This document shows, piece after piece, positions 17,823 to 26,900 of a stretch of 64,000 nucleotides of DNA. This DNA is from Myxococcota bacterium. Lineage in GTDB: Bacteria > Myxococcota_A > UBA9160 > UBA4427. The notes under the pieces are model-generated. The model saw only the letters and a program-made list of their open reading frames with translations, was not told the DNA's origin and did not search any database. Within the stretch, counting starts at the first letter, position 1, and every line of letters starts with the position of its first letter. The DNA is taken from positions 1-64,000 of the forward strand of contig JAPKBZ010000003.1 in the NCBI GenBank assembly GCA_028823175.1, in the 5' to 3' direction. The position numbers and the translations under genes were made by a program.

Positions 17823-19280
17823 TCAGGCCGGGCCGTAACCCGGCGGCGCCTCGAAGGCGAAGCCCGCGGCCTCGAGGTGCCCCGCCAGAGCAATCGTCGT
17901 CAGGTCCCCGAATTGGGGCCCGATGATCTGAAGGCCGATGGGAAGCCCTTCCTCACCCGGACCCGTCGGAAAGACCGTCGAGGGGAGGTAACTGTTGATC
18001 GCCAACCCGGCCCAGAAAATCTGTTCGAAATAGGGCCGCTCTACGCCGTCGACCTCGATGGTGCGCTCGCCGAAGCGCCGATGGTCGTGAGCGAAGGCCG
18101 GAGTCGCCATGATGGGCGCGATCAACGCGTCGTAGGACTGAAAGAAATCGTGCCAGGCCCAGCGGATATGGGTCCGCGCATTATTGGCCACCAGGTAATC
18201 CCGATGTCGAGCCACCTGACTGCGTATCGTCCGGGCGGCATCCCCCTGATCCGAGGGGTCGAGTCGATCGGATTCCCCGACCACAGCCGCGAACTCCTCA
18301 TCCGTGGAACGCGAGCCCATGGTGGCCCAGAGCAGGCTCTGGTAGATCCGATGTCCCTCTTCGATATCAAAATCCGGTCGCGCCTCGAAATCCACCTCCC
18401 CACCCGCTTGGGTGATGGCTTCGGCCACGGTTCCGACCCGAGCTTCGGTCTCCGCTGAAACTGGGCTCAATGCCTGGTTCGGCCAAAGGGCCACACGGTA
18501 ATCCCCCAGCCCCTTCTGACGGGGCTCGGGAAGATCCACCCTCATGCCCCGGGACTCGATCTCGTCGGGACCCGCCATCACGCGTACCCCGACTTCGAGG
18601 TCGGCCGCGCTTCGCCCCAGAGGGCCAATCACCGAGAGATCGGATTGCGCCAGGGTTCCCGGGAGCGCATGGCCCCGGGGCGGCAACAGGCCCCAAGTCG
18701 GCTTGTGTCCGTAGACGCCGCAATAATGCGCGGGGTTGCGGATCGAACCGCCAATATCCGAACCCGTATCGAAACCCGTCAGCCCCGCAGCCAGAGCCGC
18801 CGCCGAACCGCCGGAGGAGCCCCCGGGAATTCGCTCGAGATTCCAGGGGTTCTGGGTCGTTCCGTAGATCTCGTTGTAGCTCTGAAAATCAGCCAGGTTG
18901 AGCGGAACATTCGTCTTGCCGAAGAGCACCACCCCGGCCGCCTTCAAGCGCTGGACGGAAAGCGCGTCCTCAGGCGCAATATTATTCTTCATATCCGGTC
19001 GCCCGTTCGTCGTCGGCGTCCCGGCCACGTTGTAGGATTCCTTGATCGTCATCGGTACGCCGTGCAAAGGCCCCCAGCGCTCGCCCCGGGCGAGGGCCTC
19101 ATCGGCCTCCCGAGCACGGATTCGCGCCCGCTCTGTGTCCTGGACCACGATGGCGTTGAGCACAGGGTTGAAGCGTTCGACCCGGGCGAGGAAATAGTCC
19201 AGGAGTTCGAGGCAGCCGACTTCCTTTGCCTGGATCTTGCTCGCCAATTCTGTCGCCGACGCGAAGGCCCAATCGCCCAT
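17823..19280 (-). CDS. Amidase signature family hydrolase
   Basis: A 485-aa amidase. The Ser-cisSer-Lys triad is complete: Lys80 (MTIKES), cis-Ser155 in PGGSSGGSAAALAAG and nucleophile Ser179 in TGSDIGGSIRNP. The N-terminal AS domain is preceded by a helical segment, and the C-terminus ends LPIGLQIIGPQFGD, as in aryl and fatty acid amide hydrolases. It is not a GatA, since no gatB or gatC is nearby and the C-terminal half diverges. It is cytoplasmic and the substrate amide is unknown. It is divergent from the metallo-hydrolase at 19553 across 272 bases with no recognisable gene. Confidence 0.9.
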   Translation of the reverse strand: MGDWAFASATELASKIQAKEVGCLELLDYFLARVERFNPVLNAIVVQDTERARIRAREADEALARGERWGPLHGVPMTIKESYNVAGTPTTNGRPDMKNNIAPEDALSVQRLKAAGVVLFGKTNVPLNLADFQSYNEIYGTTQNPWNLERIPGGSSGGSAAALAAGLTGFDTGSDIGGSIRNPAHYCGVYGHKPTWGLLPPRGHALPGTLAQSDLSVIGPLGRSAADLEVGVRVMAGPDEIESRGMRVDLPEPRQKGLGDYRVALWPNQALSPVSAETEARVGTVAEAITQAGGEVDFEARPDFDIEEGHRIYQSLLWATMGSRSTDEEFAAVVGESDRLDPSDQGDAARTIRSQVARHRDYLVANNARTHIRWAWHDFFQSYDALIAPIMATPAFAHDHRRFGERTIEVDGVERPYFEQIFWAGLAINSYLPSTVFPTGPGEEGLPIGLQIIGPQFGDLTTIALAGHLEAAGFAFEAPPGYGPA

Positions 19281-19552
19281 GCTTTACTCCTCCAATTGGA
19301 TCGCCGGCCCAATCCGGCCACCCCGCGCTCGCCTGACGAGCGCGCGAAAGAGAAGTGTCGCGAGTTTTCACCCCCCGCACCACACCCGGACCACACCCCC
19401 ACCCAACGCGGGAAAGTCGGAGGAAGAGACGCGGCAAGGCTCGACGGGCCTCGATCCCGCAGGGGCTCAGACGAATTCCACCGCCTGGCGCAATATCCTC
19501 CCCGGCCCAAGGAGCGACTCAGTCCCAAACTCAGGCGGCTATAGTTTGCCCC

Positions 19553-20458
19553 ATGAGGCGGTATTTTCTCGGACTTCTCGGACTCGGCGGGCTAGCTGCC
19601 GTCGCCCTGGCATGGCTCCTGATTCCCGCCCATCTCCAAATTCGCCGGATCGAGCCCCCCCTGCCCCAACACTCGGAAATCCTGGCTGCCTTGGCGGGAA
19701 CCGCCGGGCCCGAGCAATTGCATTTCATCAACACGGCGTCCCAGGATATTCGAGACGAGCCGTCCATGAGCTACCCCGCGTTCCTGCTCAGCTGGGCGGA
19801 CGGCCGACGGTTCATGATCGATACCGGAATGGAACGCGAGGCCGCCCGTAGTTTTGGAAAACCCCTGGAATGGCTGCTCCGGGCCGAGCCCATGCGCCCC
19901 TACGGGTCCGTCGGCGAACAGATGCAAGCCCAATCCATCGAGGTCCAAGGCGTGGCCCTGACCCACATGCACACCGACCACGCCGGCGGGATCCGCTCGC
20001 TGTGCGGGCTGCGCAGCAGTCCACTGCCTGTCTTCCAGCGCCCCCTCCAAAGCACCGAACGCAACCACACCACCGAGGCGGGGCGCACCCTGATCAGCGA
20101 GTCGGGCTGTGCGGACTTCGTCGAGCTGGACGGCGGGTCGATCGCCGCCATCCCCGGCTTTCCCGGAATCGTCGCGGTGGCGGCCGCCGGCCACACTCCG
20201 GGAAGCACCATCTATTTTAGTCGGGTCGGCGAGCAACTCTGGATCTTCGCCGGGGACATCACCAACAGCCGTGCGGAACTCGAGGACGATATTCCGAAAC
20301 AGTTCCTCTATAGCCTCTTCATCGTCCCCGAATACCCCGAGCGCCAGGCGGCGCTCCGTGCCTGGCTCCGCGACCTGGATGCCGCCCCCGAGACAACGGT
20401 CGTCGTCTCACACGATCTCGCCGCCCTCCAAGGCTCGGGGATATCCTCTTGGCGCTAG
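19553..20458 (+). CDS. Membrane-anchored or exported MBL-fold hydrolase
   Basis: A 301-aa protein with an N-terminal hydrophobic helix (YFLGLLGLGGLAAVALAWLL, 4-23) acting as signal or anchor, then a metallo-beta-lactamase domain. Ligands are His138, His140, Asp142, His143 (THMHTDHAGG), His214 (AAGHTPGS) and Asp235 (FAGDITNS). The activity should be periplasmic. The ATG at 19553 begins just before the hydrophobic segment; the frame is open upstream but without signal character. A DUF3604 gene starts about 40 bases downstream, so these two exported enzymes likely form one transcript with the PhyH gene. Confidence 0.86.
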   Translation: MRRYFLGLLGLGGLAAVALAWLLIPAHLQIRRIEPPLPQHSEILAALAGTAGPEQLHFINTASQDIRDEPSMSYPAFLLSWADGRRFMIDTGMEREAARSFGKPLEWLLRAEPMRPYGSVGEQMQAQSIEVQGVALTHMHTDHAGGIRSLCGLRSSPLPVFQRPLQSTERNHTTEAGRTLISESGCADFVELDGGSIAAIPGFPGIVAVAAAGHTPGSTIYFSRVGEQLWIFAGDITNSRAELEDDIPKQFLYSLFIVPEYPERQAALRAWLRDLDAAPETTVVVSHDLAALQGSGISSWR

Positions 20459-20498
20459 TCCCGATGGAATCGCCTGGCCTCCCCCGCCCCCACTCAGA

Positions 20499-22808
20499 TT
20501 GGCCGCTCTGGGGGGCACCGGCTTGGGCCTAGAGTCGCGAGGACTCCGCTGGGGACTCTGGGGCGTCGGGGCGATCTCACTGCTCGGCCTAGCCCTGTGG
20601 AGCCTCGGCCACGGCGCCTTTGGCCAGCACGAGGGACCCGGCCGAGTCACCCGCATCCCTCTCCCCCCGGCTCAGGTCGAAGAGTGGGCCCGGGAACGTC
20701 GGGCGGCCTCGGCAGGATCGGCCTCCACCGACAAGGCGATCCTCTTCGGCGATCTCCATGTGCACACCACGTTTTCTGCCGACGCTTTCGTCATGAGCCT
20801 ACCCCTGGTCTCGGGCGAGGGCGCCCACCCCCCCGCGGATGCCTGCGACTTCGCACGCCACTGCGCGGCCCTCGACTTTTGGTCCATCAACGACCACGCC
20901 GAATCCCTCACCCCCGCCCACTGGAGCGAAACCGTCGCCAGCATTCGGCAATGCAATGCCGTGACCACCGAGTCCGACCCGGATATCACCGCCTTCCTTG
21001 GCTGGGAGTGGACCCAGGATGGCACCACCCCGGAAAACCACTGGGGGCACAAGAACATCCTGCTCAAAGGCATTCGCGATGAGGATATTCCGACTCGGCC
21101 CATCGCCGCTCCTTACCCGGACGGGGGCGATATCGTCACCCTGGCGCCCTCGGCGCGCGCCGGCCTCGCACTCGTGATGCGCGACCGACGAACCCTGGAT
21201 TTCACTCGTTTTCTCGAGGACAGCGCGTCGGTCCCACGCTGCCCCGACGCCGACGACCCCCGCCAATTGCCCGCGACCTGTCGCGAGGTCGCGCGAACGC
21301 CGGCGGATCTCTTCGAGCGCCTAGATGCTTGGGGAGTGGAATCCATAGTGATCCCCCACGGAACGGCCTGGGGGAACACGGCTCCGCCCGGGGCGAAATG
21401 GGATAATCAGATCGGAGGGCCGAACGATGACCCCGAGCGCCAGAGCTTGGTGGAAATCTACTCGGGCCATGGCAACTCCGAGGAGTGGCGCAATTTCTCC
21501 GGCGTCATTTTGGACGCGGTTGGAACGGCGAGTTGCCCTGCCCCCCAGCCGGGGCCATCGGGTTTCCTGCCGAATTGCTGGCGGGCGGGGGAAATCATCC
21601 GGGAGCGCTGCCTCGCCGAGGAGTCGAATCCGAGCGAATGCGACGCCCGGGCCGCCCAAGCCCGGAGCCACCATGCCGCCGCTGGGAAAACCGGCTTTCG
21701 CACGGTCCCCGGTGCCCAACTCGAGGACTGGCAGGACGCCGGGCAGTGTCGCGACTGCTTCCTTCCCGCCTTTGACTATCGCCCGGGCATGTCGGCGCAA
21801 TATATGCTGACCCGCACGAATTTCGACCTAGCTCAGCCCCGGGCGGCCCGTCTCGGATTCATCGCCTCGAGCGATAACCACACCGGCCGGCCGGGCACCG
21901 GCTTCAAAGAACTGAACCGCAGCGAGATGACCGAGAGCCAAGGTCCCCGGGAAGGTGCGCCCGACCTGCTCGGGACAGCGGTCACCCCCATCGCCCATTC
22001 CATCCCCCTCTCGGATCAGGCCCTCAACTCGTTCGCCACCCGGGACGTGGAGAGAATGTCCTCCTTCTTCACCACCGGCGGCCTCGTGGCGGTGCACGCT
22101 CGGGGGCGCGACCGAGAGGCCATCTGGCAATCGCTCCAGCAAAGAGAAGTCTACGGGACCAGCGGCGACCGGATCCTACTCTGGTTCGACCTCATCAACC
22201 CACCGGCCGGTCCGCCCGGGGACGGTTCCCCCCTGCCCATGGGCTCCGAAATTGTCCTCAACGAAGCTCCTCATTTCCGGGTCAACGCGGTAGGCGCCCG
22301 CTTCCAAGAGGCGGGATGCCCCGAGTTCACCCGAGATGCCCTCGGAGCCGAACGCCTCGCGGCGCTCTGCCGGAACGAGTGTTACGCGCCGACCGATCAC
22401 CGAAAATTGATCTCTCGCATCGAGGTCATCCGTCTGCGGGCGCAATCCCGGCCCGATGAGGACCTCGCCGAACTCATTGAGGATCCCTGGCTCAGCTTGC
22501 CCTGCCCCCCCGATGAAGCGGGCTGCACCGTCGAATTCACCGATCCCGACTACCCCGCAGGGGGGCGCGACACGGCCTATTATGTCCGGGCGATCCAGCA
22601 ATCGAGCCCCGCCATTAATGGGGGAAACCTACGCTGCGAATACGAAGGTGGACGCTGCGTCTCCCTGAAACCCTGCCACGGAAGCTCCGCCCGGACGCCC
22701 TACGAAGAGGATTGCCTCGAAGTCATCGAAGAGCGAGCCTGGTCCTCACCCATCTGGGTCGATCAAAGGGATCACGCACAACTGGCCGGACCCAAGGGAA
22801 CCCCATGA
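20499..22808 (+). CDS. DUF3604 domain protein, membrane-anchored, PHP-like
   Basis: About 769 aa from TTG at 20499 (TTG 20523 is equally plausible; no ATG fits unless it overlaps the preceding gene by 350 bases). A transmembrane helix (WGVGAISLLGLALWSLG) is followed by the DUF3604 domain. Its start, LFGDLHVHTTFSADAF, carries a PHP-type metal motif, and further blocks are WSINDHAESLTP, FLGWEWTQ and SSDNHTGRPGTG. These point to a metal-dependent phosphoesterase-like enzyme outside the cytoplasmic membrane. Paired Cys residues in the C-terminal half fit periplasmic disulfides. Substrate unknown. Its stop overlaps the start of the PhyH gene (ATGA), so the two are translationally coupled. Confidence 0.83.
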   Translation: MAALGGTGLGLESRGLRWGLWGVGAISLLGLALWSLGHGAFGQHEGPGRVTRIPLPPAQVEEWARERRAASAGSASTDKAILFGDLHVHTTFSADAFVMSLPLVSGEGAHPPADACDFARHCAALDFWSINDHAESLTPAHWSETVASIRQCNAVTTESDPDITAFLGWEWTQDGTTPENHWGHKNILLKGIRDEDIPTRPIAAPYPDGGDIVTLAPSARAGLALVMRDRRTLDFTRFLEDSASVPRCPDADDPRQLPATCREVARTPADLFERLDAWGVESIVIPHGTAWGNTAPPGAKWDNQIGGPNDDPERQSLVEIYSGHGNSEEWRNFSGVILDAVGTASCPAPQPGPSGFLPNCWRAGEIIRERCLAEESNPSECDARAAQARSHHAAAGKTGFRTVPGAQLEDWQDAGQCRDCFLPAFDYRPGMSAQYMLTRTNFDLAQPRAARLGFIASSDNHTGRPGTGFKELNRSEMTESQGPREGAPDLLGTAVTPIAHSIPLSDQALNSFATRDVERMSSFFTTGGLVAVHARGRDREAIWQSLQQREVYGTSGDRILLWFDLINPPAGPPGDGSPLPMGSEIVLNEAPHFRVNAVGARFQEAGCPEFTRDALGAERLAALCRNECYAPTDHRKLISRIEVIRLRAQSRPDEDLAELIEDPWLSLPCPPDEAGCTVEFTDPDYPAGGRDTAYYVRAIQQSSPAINGGNLRCEYEGGRCVSLKPCHGSSARTPYEEDCLEVIEERAWSSPIWVDQRDHAQLAGPKGTP

Positions 22809-23689
22809 ACGACTCTCGAACGCTACAGCCTGACCAAGTCGCGACCTTCGATCGCGATGGTTTTCTCGTCGTCGACGATTTCTTCTCTGAGTCCGAACTC
22901 GCCGACTTCGGCGCCGCAGTCGATCTTGGCGTCGCAGGCCGCGCGTCGGGAGACGCTCGCCCCCTCGAGGAGAAGAGCCTCTACGAACAGAGCTTCATCC
23001 AATGCATCAACCTCTGGGAAGATGATCTCGCGATTCGCCAATTCACTTTCAACGCCGACATGGCCAAAATGGCAGCGGATCTCCTCCATAGCGATGCCGT
23101 TCGCATCTGGCACGATCAGGCCCTCTACAAGGAAGCGGGCGGCCGCGAAACCGATGCCCACCAGGACCGCCCCTTCTGGCCCATCGACCCCCCAGACCAA
23201 GTAACGGCTTGGATCCCCTTCGACGGGTCCCGACGCGGCCAAGGGGCCATGGCCTACCTCCCAGGCTCCCACCGCCTGGGACTGGAGCGCTTCGTCGATA
23301 TCTCCCATGTCTTCCAGGAGCCCTACGATATCGTCAACGACGAAGCCGTGGCCGACATCGACCCCGTCTGGGTCGAGGCCAAACCGGGCTCCATCGTCTT
23401 TCACCATTCGCTTGCGGTCCACCTCGCCGACGCCAACGCCAGCGAAGAGACCCGCCGGGTCTATTGTGTCATCTACTTTGCCGACGGTTGCATCCGCCGG
23501 TCTCCGCTTCCTCACCTCGTACCAGACCGCCAGGGCATCAAGGTCGACGACCCCATTCGGGGGGATGTTTCACCCATCGCTTGGCCCCGTCCCGAGGGCG
23601 ATCTCCCCCCGACCCCCACCAGTCGCCCTCCCCGGCTAGGCTTCGTCTCGAAGAACCTCGACACCGGGACAGAGACACCTCCGGAGTAG
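22805..23689 (+). CDS. Phytanoyl-CoA dioxygenase (PhyH) family protein
   Basis: A 294-aa Fe(II)/2-oxoglutarate oxygenase. The iron ligands are His119-Gln120-Asp121 (DAHQDRPFW) and His206 (LAVHLADANAS), with Arg217 or Arg218 for 2-oxoglutarate. The block AWIPFDGSRRGQGAMAYLPGSH is characteristic of PhyH. No signal peptide is present. The ATG at 22805 sits inside the stop of the DUF3604 gene (ATGA overlap), which also fixes the start. It is only distantly similar to the PhyH protein at 4100, so the two are not a recent duplication. The substrate is unknown. Confidence 0.88.
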   Translation: MNDSRTLQPDQVATFDRDGFLVVDDFFSESELADFGAAVDLGVAGRASGDARPLEEKSLYEQSFIQCINLWEDDLAIRQFTFNADMAKMAADLLHSDAVRIWHDQALYKEAGGRETDAHQDRPFWPIDPPDQVTAWIPFDGSRRGQGAMAYLPGSHRLGLERFVDISHVFQEPYDIVNDEAVADIDPVWVEAKPGSIVFHHSLAVHLADANASEETRRVYCVIYFADGCIRRSPLPHLVPDRQGIKVDDPIRGDVSPIAWPRPEGDLPPTPTSRPPRLGFVSKNLDTGTETPPE

Positions 23690-23760
23690 ACACACCCTAT
23701 TTTTCTACGCGCGCCTCGACGTCCTTGGTGGAGCCAGCCGAGACCGATAGTATTTCCCCC

Positions 23761-24669
23761 ATGCGAATATGGCTCGATACCGACATAGGCAGCGACGTCG
23801 ACGATGCCCTGACCCTCGCCTACTTGCTCCGGCATCCCGGTTTCGAACTGGCGGGTCTTTCTACGGTTTTCGGCGATGTCGAGTTACGCAGCGAGATCGC
23901 CCTGGCGCTCCTCGAAATTGGCGGAGCCCCGAACCTCCCGGTGATCACAGGCCTGGGCGCCCCGCTCTCGCCCGGGCGCCAGGGACTCATGTTCGGCCAC
24001 GAGGGCCAGGGCATTCTGGAGAGTCCCGCCCCCCGGCTTCGAACCGACTCCGAGCCCGACCGAAACGAGCGCATCGAGCGATTGGCCGACGCGGTAGGAA
24101 AGGCCGAGGCCGACGTCATCGTCGCGATCGGACCGCTTTCAAACCTGGCGGCCCTCATCGAGGCCGGGCTTTCGCTCCCTCCCCTGGCCATCATGGGCGG
24201 AAAATTGAGCGATGTCATGGTCCGCGGAATGATCGAAGGCGTGCCCGAGTGGAATTGGTTCACCGACCCCCTGGCCGCGCAGATCGTCATCGGGGCCCAG
24301 CACACCACGCTCCCCCGAGTCGTTCCCGCCGAAGTGACCTTTCGCACGGCCCTCGCCGATGGAGACGTCGAGCGCATGGCCGAAGGCGATCCACTGACGC
24401 GACAGTTGGCCGTTCTTTGCCGTCGCTGGCTCGAGTTCCTTGGCCCGCATACGGGCAACGAAGAACCCAAAGTCGTGCTCCATGACCCGCTCACCGCGGC
24501 CATCCTCGTGGAAGAGTCTCTCTGCCCCTTCGAAGCCAAACGAATCGAGATCGACGACCGCGCCGCTTCGACCCTCGTGGACGGAGCCCCCAATGTGTCG
24601 GCGGCGATCGACGTGGATGCCCCCGCTCTGCGGGACCACCTCATGCAAACCTGGCTCCCGGAGGGCTGA
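23761..24669 (+). CDS. Nucleoside hydrolase (IUNH family)
   Basis: A 302-aa enzyme predicted to cleave the N-glycosidic bond of ribonucleosides. The calcium-binding signature LDTDIGSDVDDA (5-16) is intact. VIVAIGPLSNLAALIEAG supplies the ribose/Ca region, EWNWFTDPLAA the Asn and Asp ligands, and LHDPLTAAIL the C-terminal active-site Asp with an adjacent His. No signal peptide is present. The ATG at 23761 begins exactly at the family start; the in-frame sequence upstream overlaps the PhyH gene and is unrelated. The role is purine/pyrimidine salvage or breakdown of a nucleoside-like metabolite. It converges on the EthD gene. Confidence 0.9.
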   Translation: MRIWLDTDIGSDVDDALTLAYLLRHPGFELAGLSTVFGDVELRSEIALALLEIGGAPNLPVITGLGAPLSPGRQGLMFGHEGQGILESPAPRLRTDSEPDRNERIERLADAVGKAEADVIVAIGPLSNLAALIEAGLSLPPLAIMGGKLSDVMVRGMIEGVPEWNWFTDPLAAQIVIGAQHTTLPRVVPAEVTFRTALADGDVERMAEGDPLTRQLAVLCRRWLEFLGPHTGNEEPKVVLHDPLTAAILVEESLCPFEAKRIEIDDRAASTLVDGAPNVSAAIDVDAPALRDHLMQTWLPEG

Positions 24670-24687
24670 GAAGTCTCCGGTGGGGGG

Positions 24688-25065
24688 TTAGTCCGTGAAA
24701 TCGAAAATTTCGTGCTCTTCGGTCAAAAAGAGATGGGAGTCCGCGAAATCGATAAAATGGGCTTCGTCTTCGTAGAGTCGCCGCCCCGCCTCCCGGCCCT
24801 CGGGCGAGGCACTGCCCGCGACCAGCTCCTCAACGCTCTCCCACCAGACTTCCGTAATTCCGTCAAAGGGCGACCCGAGCCCCCTGCCCTCGGAGAGCCC
24901 GGCGTTCACCTCCGCCGCGGTGGTGTGGCTCTGTAGATAGCGCCGAGCTCGGAGATCGCGTGCCACGCTCTTGACCAAGGGGCCATGCTCTTCCTTCCAA
25001 TACCGAAAGAACTCGGCTTCACTGATATCCGCGCGCCGACGAACGCAGTAGACGAGCTTGATCAT
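24688..25065 (-). CDS. EthD domain-containing protein
   Basis: A 125-aa dimeric alpha-beta barrel protein. IKLVYCVRRRADISEAEFF followed by RYWKEEHGPLV is the standard EthD opening, and the second strand pair spans GITEVWWESVEEL to HLFLTEEHEIFDF. EthD proteins accompany ether-degrading P450s and other oxidative catabolic operons; their activity is generally unproven. The start ATG at 25065 follows GGGAGGGAT. It lies 65 bases downstream of the acyl-CoA ligase on the same strand, so they are probably co-expressed. Confidence 0.83.
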   Translation of the reverse strand: MIKLVYCVRRRADISEAEFFRYWKEEHGPLVKSVARDLRARRYLQSHTTAAEVNAGLSEGRGLGSPFDGITEVWWESVEELVAGSASPEGREAGRRLYEDEAHFIDFADSHLFLTEEHEIFDFTD

Positions 25066-25130
25066 GGCATCCCTCCCCGCACGCTTACTTACGGCCTCAT
25101 CCCCAACATCTCGGACTGCCAGCGGGCGCG

Positions 25131-26759
25131 CTAGATCGTCTCGACCTTCAATTCGCCCTTCTCGTGTTGGGCCCGCAGGACTTTCTTGTCGAATTTACCA
25201 ACACTGGTCTTGGGGACCTCTTCGATAAAAGTCCATCTTTCGGGCATCCACCAACGGGCCACCCTCTCCTTCAGGAAGGCCGAGAGTTCGGCGACGTCGG
25301 GCTTTCCCGCCTCTGCTCGAACCACGCACGCCATGGGACGCTCGTCCCAACGCTCGTCGGGCACCCCCACCACCGCCGCTTCAACGACTCCGGGATGGGC
25401 CATGATTTCGTTCTCGAGTTCCACCGAGGAAATCCACTCCCCGCCCGACTTGATCACGTCCTTGGCCCGATCGGTAATTTGAACAAAACCCAGGGCATCG
25501 ACATGGGCGACGTCACCCGTGCGAAGCCAGCCGTCCTGAAATTTATCCTCGGAGGGGTCCTTGTAATAGGAACCCGTGATCCAGGGCCCGCGGACCTGAA
25601 TCTCCCCGACCGATTCGCCGTCCCAAGGGAGTTCCTTCCCCTGATCATCAACAACCCTGAGTTCAACCCCTGCCGAGACCCGCCCGGTTCGGCTTCGCCA
25701 ATCCATATCGGTCCCCGGATCGCAGCCCCGGGGCGGGTGCGCGATGGCCGCCAAGGGACTCGTCTCGGTCATCCCCCAGGCCTGAATCATGCGCACATCG
25801 TATTTTTCCTCGAGCTTTTCCATCAAGCTGCGAGGCACCGCCGACCCGCCGCAGACCACCATGCGCAGGCTCGAAAGATCGAGTTCCGCCTTCTCCCCGT
25901 AGCGAAGGATATCGTTCCACACGGTGGGGACCGCGCCGGAAAAGGTGGGCCGCTCCTCGGCGATCAGCCGACAAAGCGGTTCGGCCTGCAAGAATTTTTC
26001 GGGCAAGATCAGATCGGCCCCGGCTTGCCAACACGCGTGGGGGAGGCCCCAGGCGTTGGCATGAAACATCGGCACGATCATCAGCACCCGATCGCTCTGG
26101 GTGAGCCCGAAGGTCGCCCCGGCATTCGCCGCCATCGAGTGGAGCACGCTCGACCGGTGGCTGTAGACCACCCCCTTCGGATTGCCCGTGGTCCCGCTCG
26201 TATAACACATGGCGGCGGCCTGACGTTCGTCGATTTCAGGCCACTCAAAGCCCAGGGACTCCGCCGCCAGCAGATCCTCGTAGTGCAGTACCTCGCCGAG
26301 GGCCGAAGCATCGCCTTCGCCGACCAAGATAAAGGTCGGACGTTTATCGAGTTCATCGACCACGGCCGCCAGAAGAGGAACCAGCGAGGCGTCGACCACA
26401 ATCACGTCATCCTCTGCGTGATTGATCACATAGGACAACTGCTCGGGAAAGAGCCGAATATTCAGGGTATGCAAGACAGCGCCCATACTGGGCACCGCGA
26501 AATAGGCTTCAAGATGTTCCTGGTTATTCCACTGAAAAGTACCCACTCTGTCGCCGGGTTTAACGCCCACCCGCGCAAGAGCCGCCGCCAGCTTTTCCGC
26601 GCGATCGGCTACCTCGGCGAAGGTCGCGCGCCGCGAGCCCTCGCCCTCGAAGGTCACCACCTCGCTCTTCGCGAACACGCGCCGACCGTACTCGAAGAGA
26701 GATCGAATTGAGAGGGGAGCATCCTGCATCGTACTTTCGAGCATTTCGGCGACCTCCAT
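25131..26759 (-). CDS. Long-chain-type fatty acid--CoA ligase (AMP-binding)
   Basis: A 542-aa ANL-superfamily ligase that activates a carboxylic acid to its CoA thioester via an acyl-adenylate. The P-loop motif is MCYTSGTTGNPKG (184-196). A5/A7/A8 motifs follow as QAWGMTETSP, GWLRTGDVA and DRAKDVIKSGGEWIS, with the catalytic Lys in VPKTSVGKFDKK near the C-terminus. The overall pattern (YSHRSSVLHSMAANAG) is that of medium/long-chain ligases related to AlkK. The gene starts at 26759 or, less likely, at the Met six codons in. It feeds CoA substrates to the hydratases and dehydrogenases in the block. Confidence 0.92.
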   Translation of the reverse strand: MEVAEMLESTMQDAPLSIRSLFEYGRRVFAKSEVVTFEGEGSRRATFAEVADRAEKLAAALARVGVKPGDRVGTFQWNNQEHLEAYFAVPSMGAVLHTLNIRLFPEQLSYVINHAEDDVIVVDASLVPLLAAVVDELDKRPTFILVGEGDASALGEVLHYEDLLAAESLGFEWPEIDERQAAAMCYTSGTTGNPKGVVYSHRSSVLHSMAANAGATFGLTQSDRVLMIVPMFHANAWGLPHACWQAGADLILPEKFLQAEPLCRLIAEERPTFSGAVPTVWNDILRYGEKAELDLSSLRMVVCGGSAVPRSLMEKLEEKYDVRMIQAWGMTETSPLAAIAHPPRGCDPGTDMDWRSRTGRVSAGVELRVVDDQGKELPWDGESVGEIQVRGPWITGSYYKDPSEDKFQDGWLRTGDVAHVDALGFVQITDRAKDVIKSGGEWISSVELENEIMAHPGVVEAAVVGVPDERWDERPMACVVRAEAGKPDVAELSAFLKERVARWWMPERWTFIEEVPKTSVGKFDKKVLRAQHEKGELKVETI

Positions 26760-26900
26760 AAGAATTCGTGGAACGGGCAGAACCTAGATTGTGTCGTATC
26801 CCCCAACCTCGACCAAGACCCAACCCCGGAATTATTGGCCGCCTGCCCAGCACGGCGCGCTACTCTGCGCTGAACCGAAGCCCTGGAGGAACCATCGCCG

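Noticed and set aside
17178-18458. Plus-strand 426-codon frame across the MBL and amidase genes
   Set aside because: It is antisense to two genes with complete catalytic motifs; GC-rich codon bias produces such frames.
20109-20498. ATG at 20109 as start of the DUF3604 gene
   Set aside because: It would overlap the metallo-hydrolase by 350 bases, and that part of the translation has no domain or signal; TTG at 20499 or 20523 places the membrane helix at the N-terminus.
25164-26711. Plus-strand 515-codon frame opposite the CoA ligase
   Set aside because: Antisense shadow; the ligase frame carries all ANL motifs.
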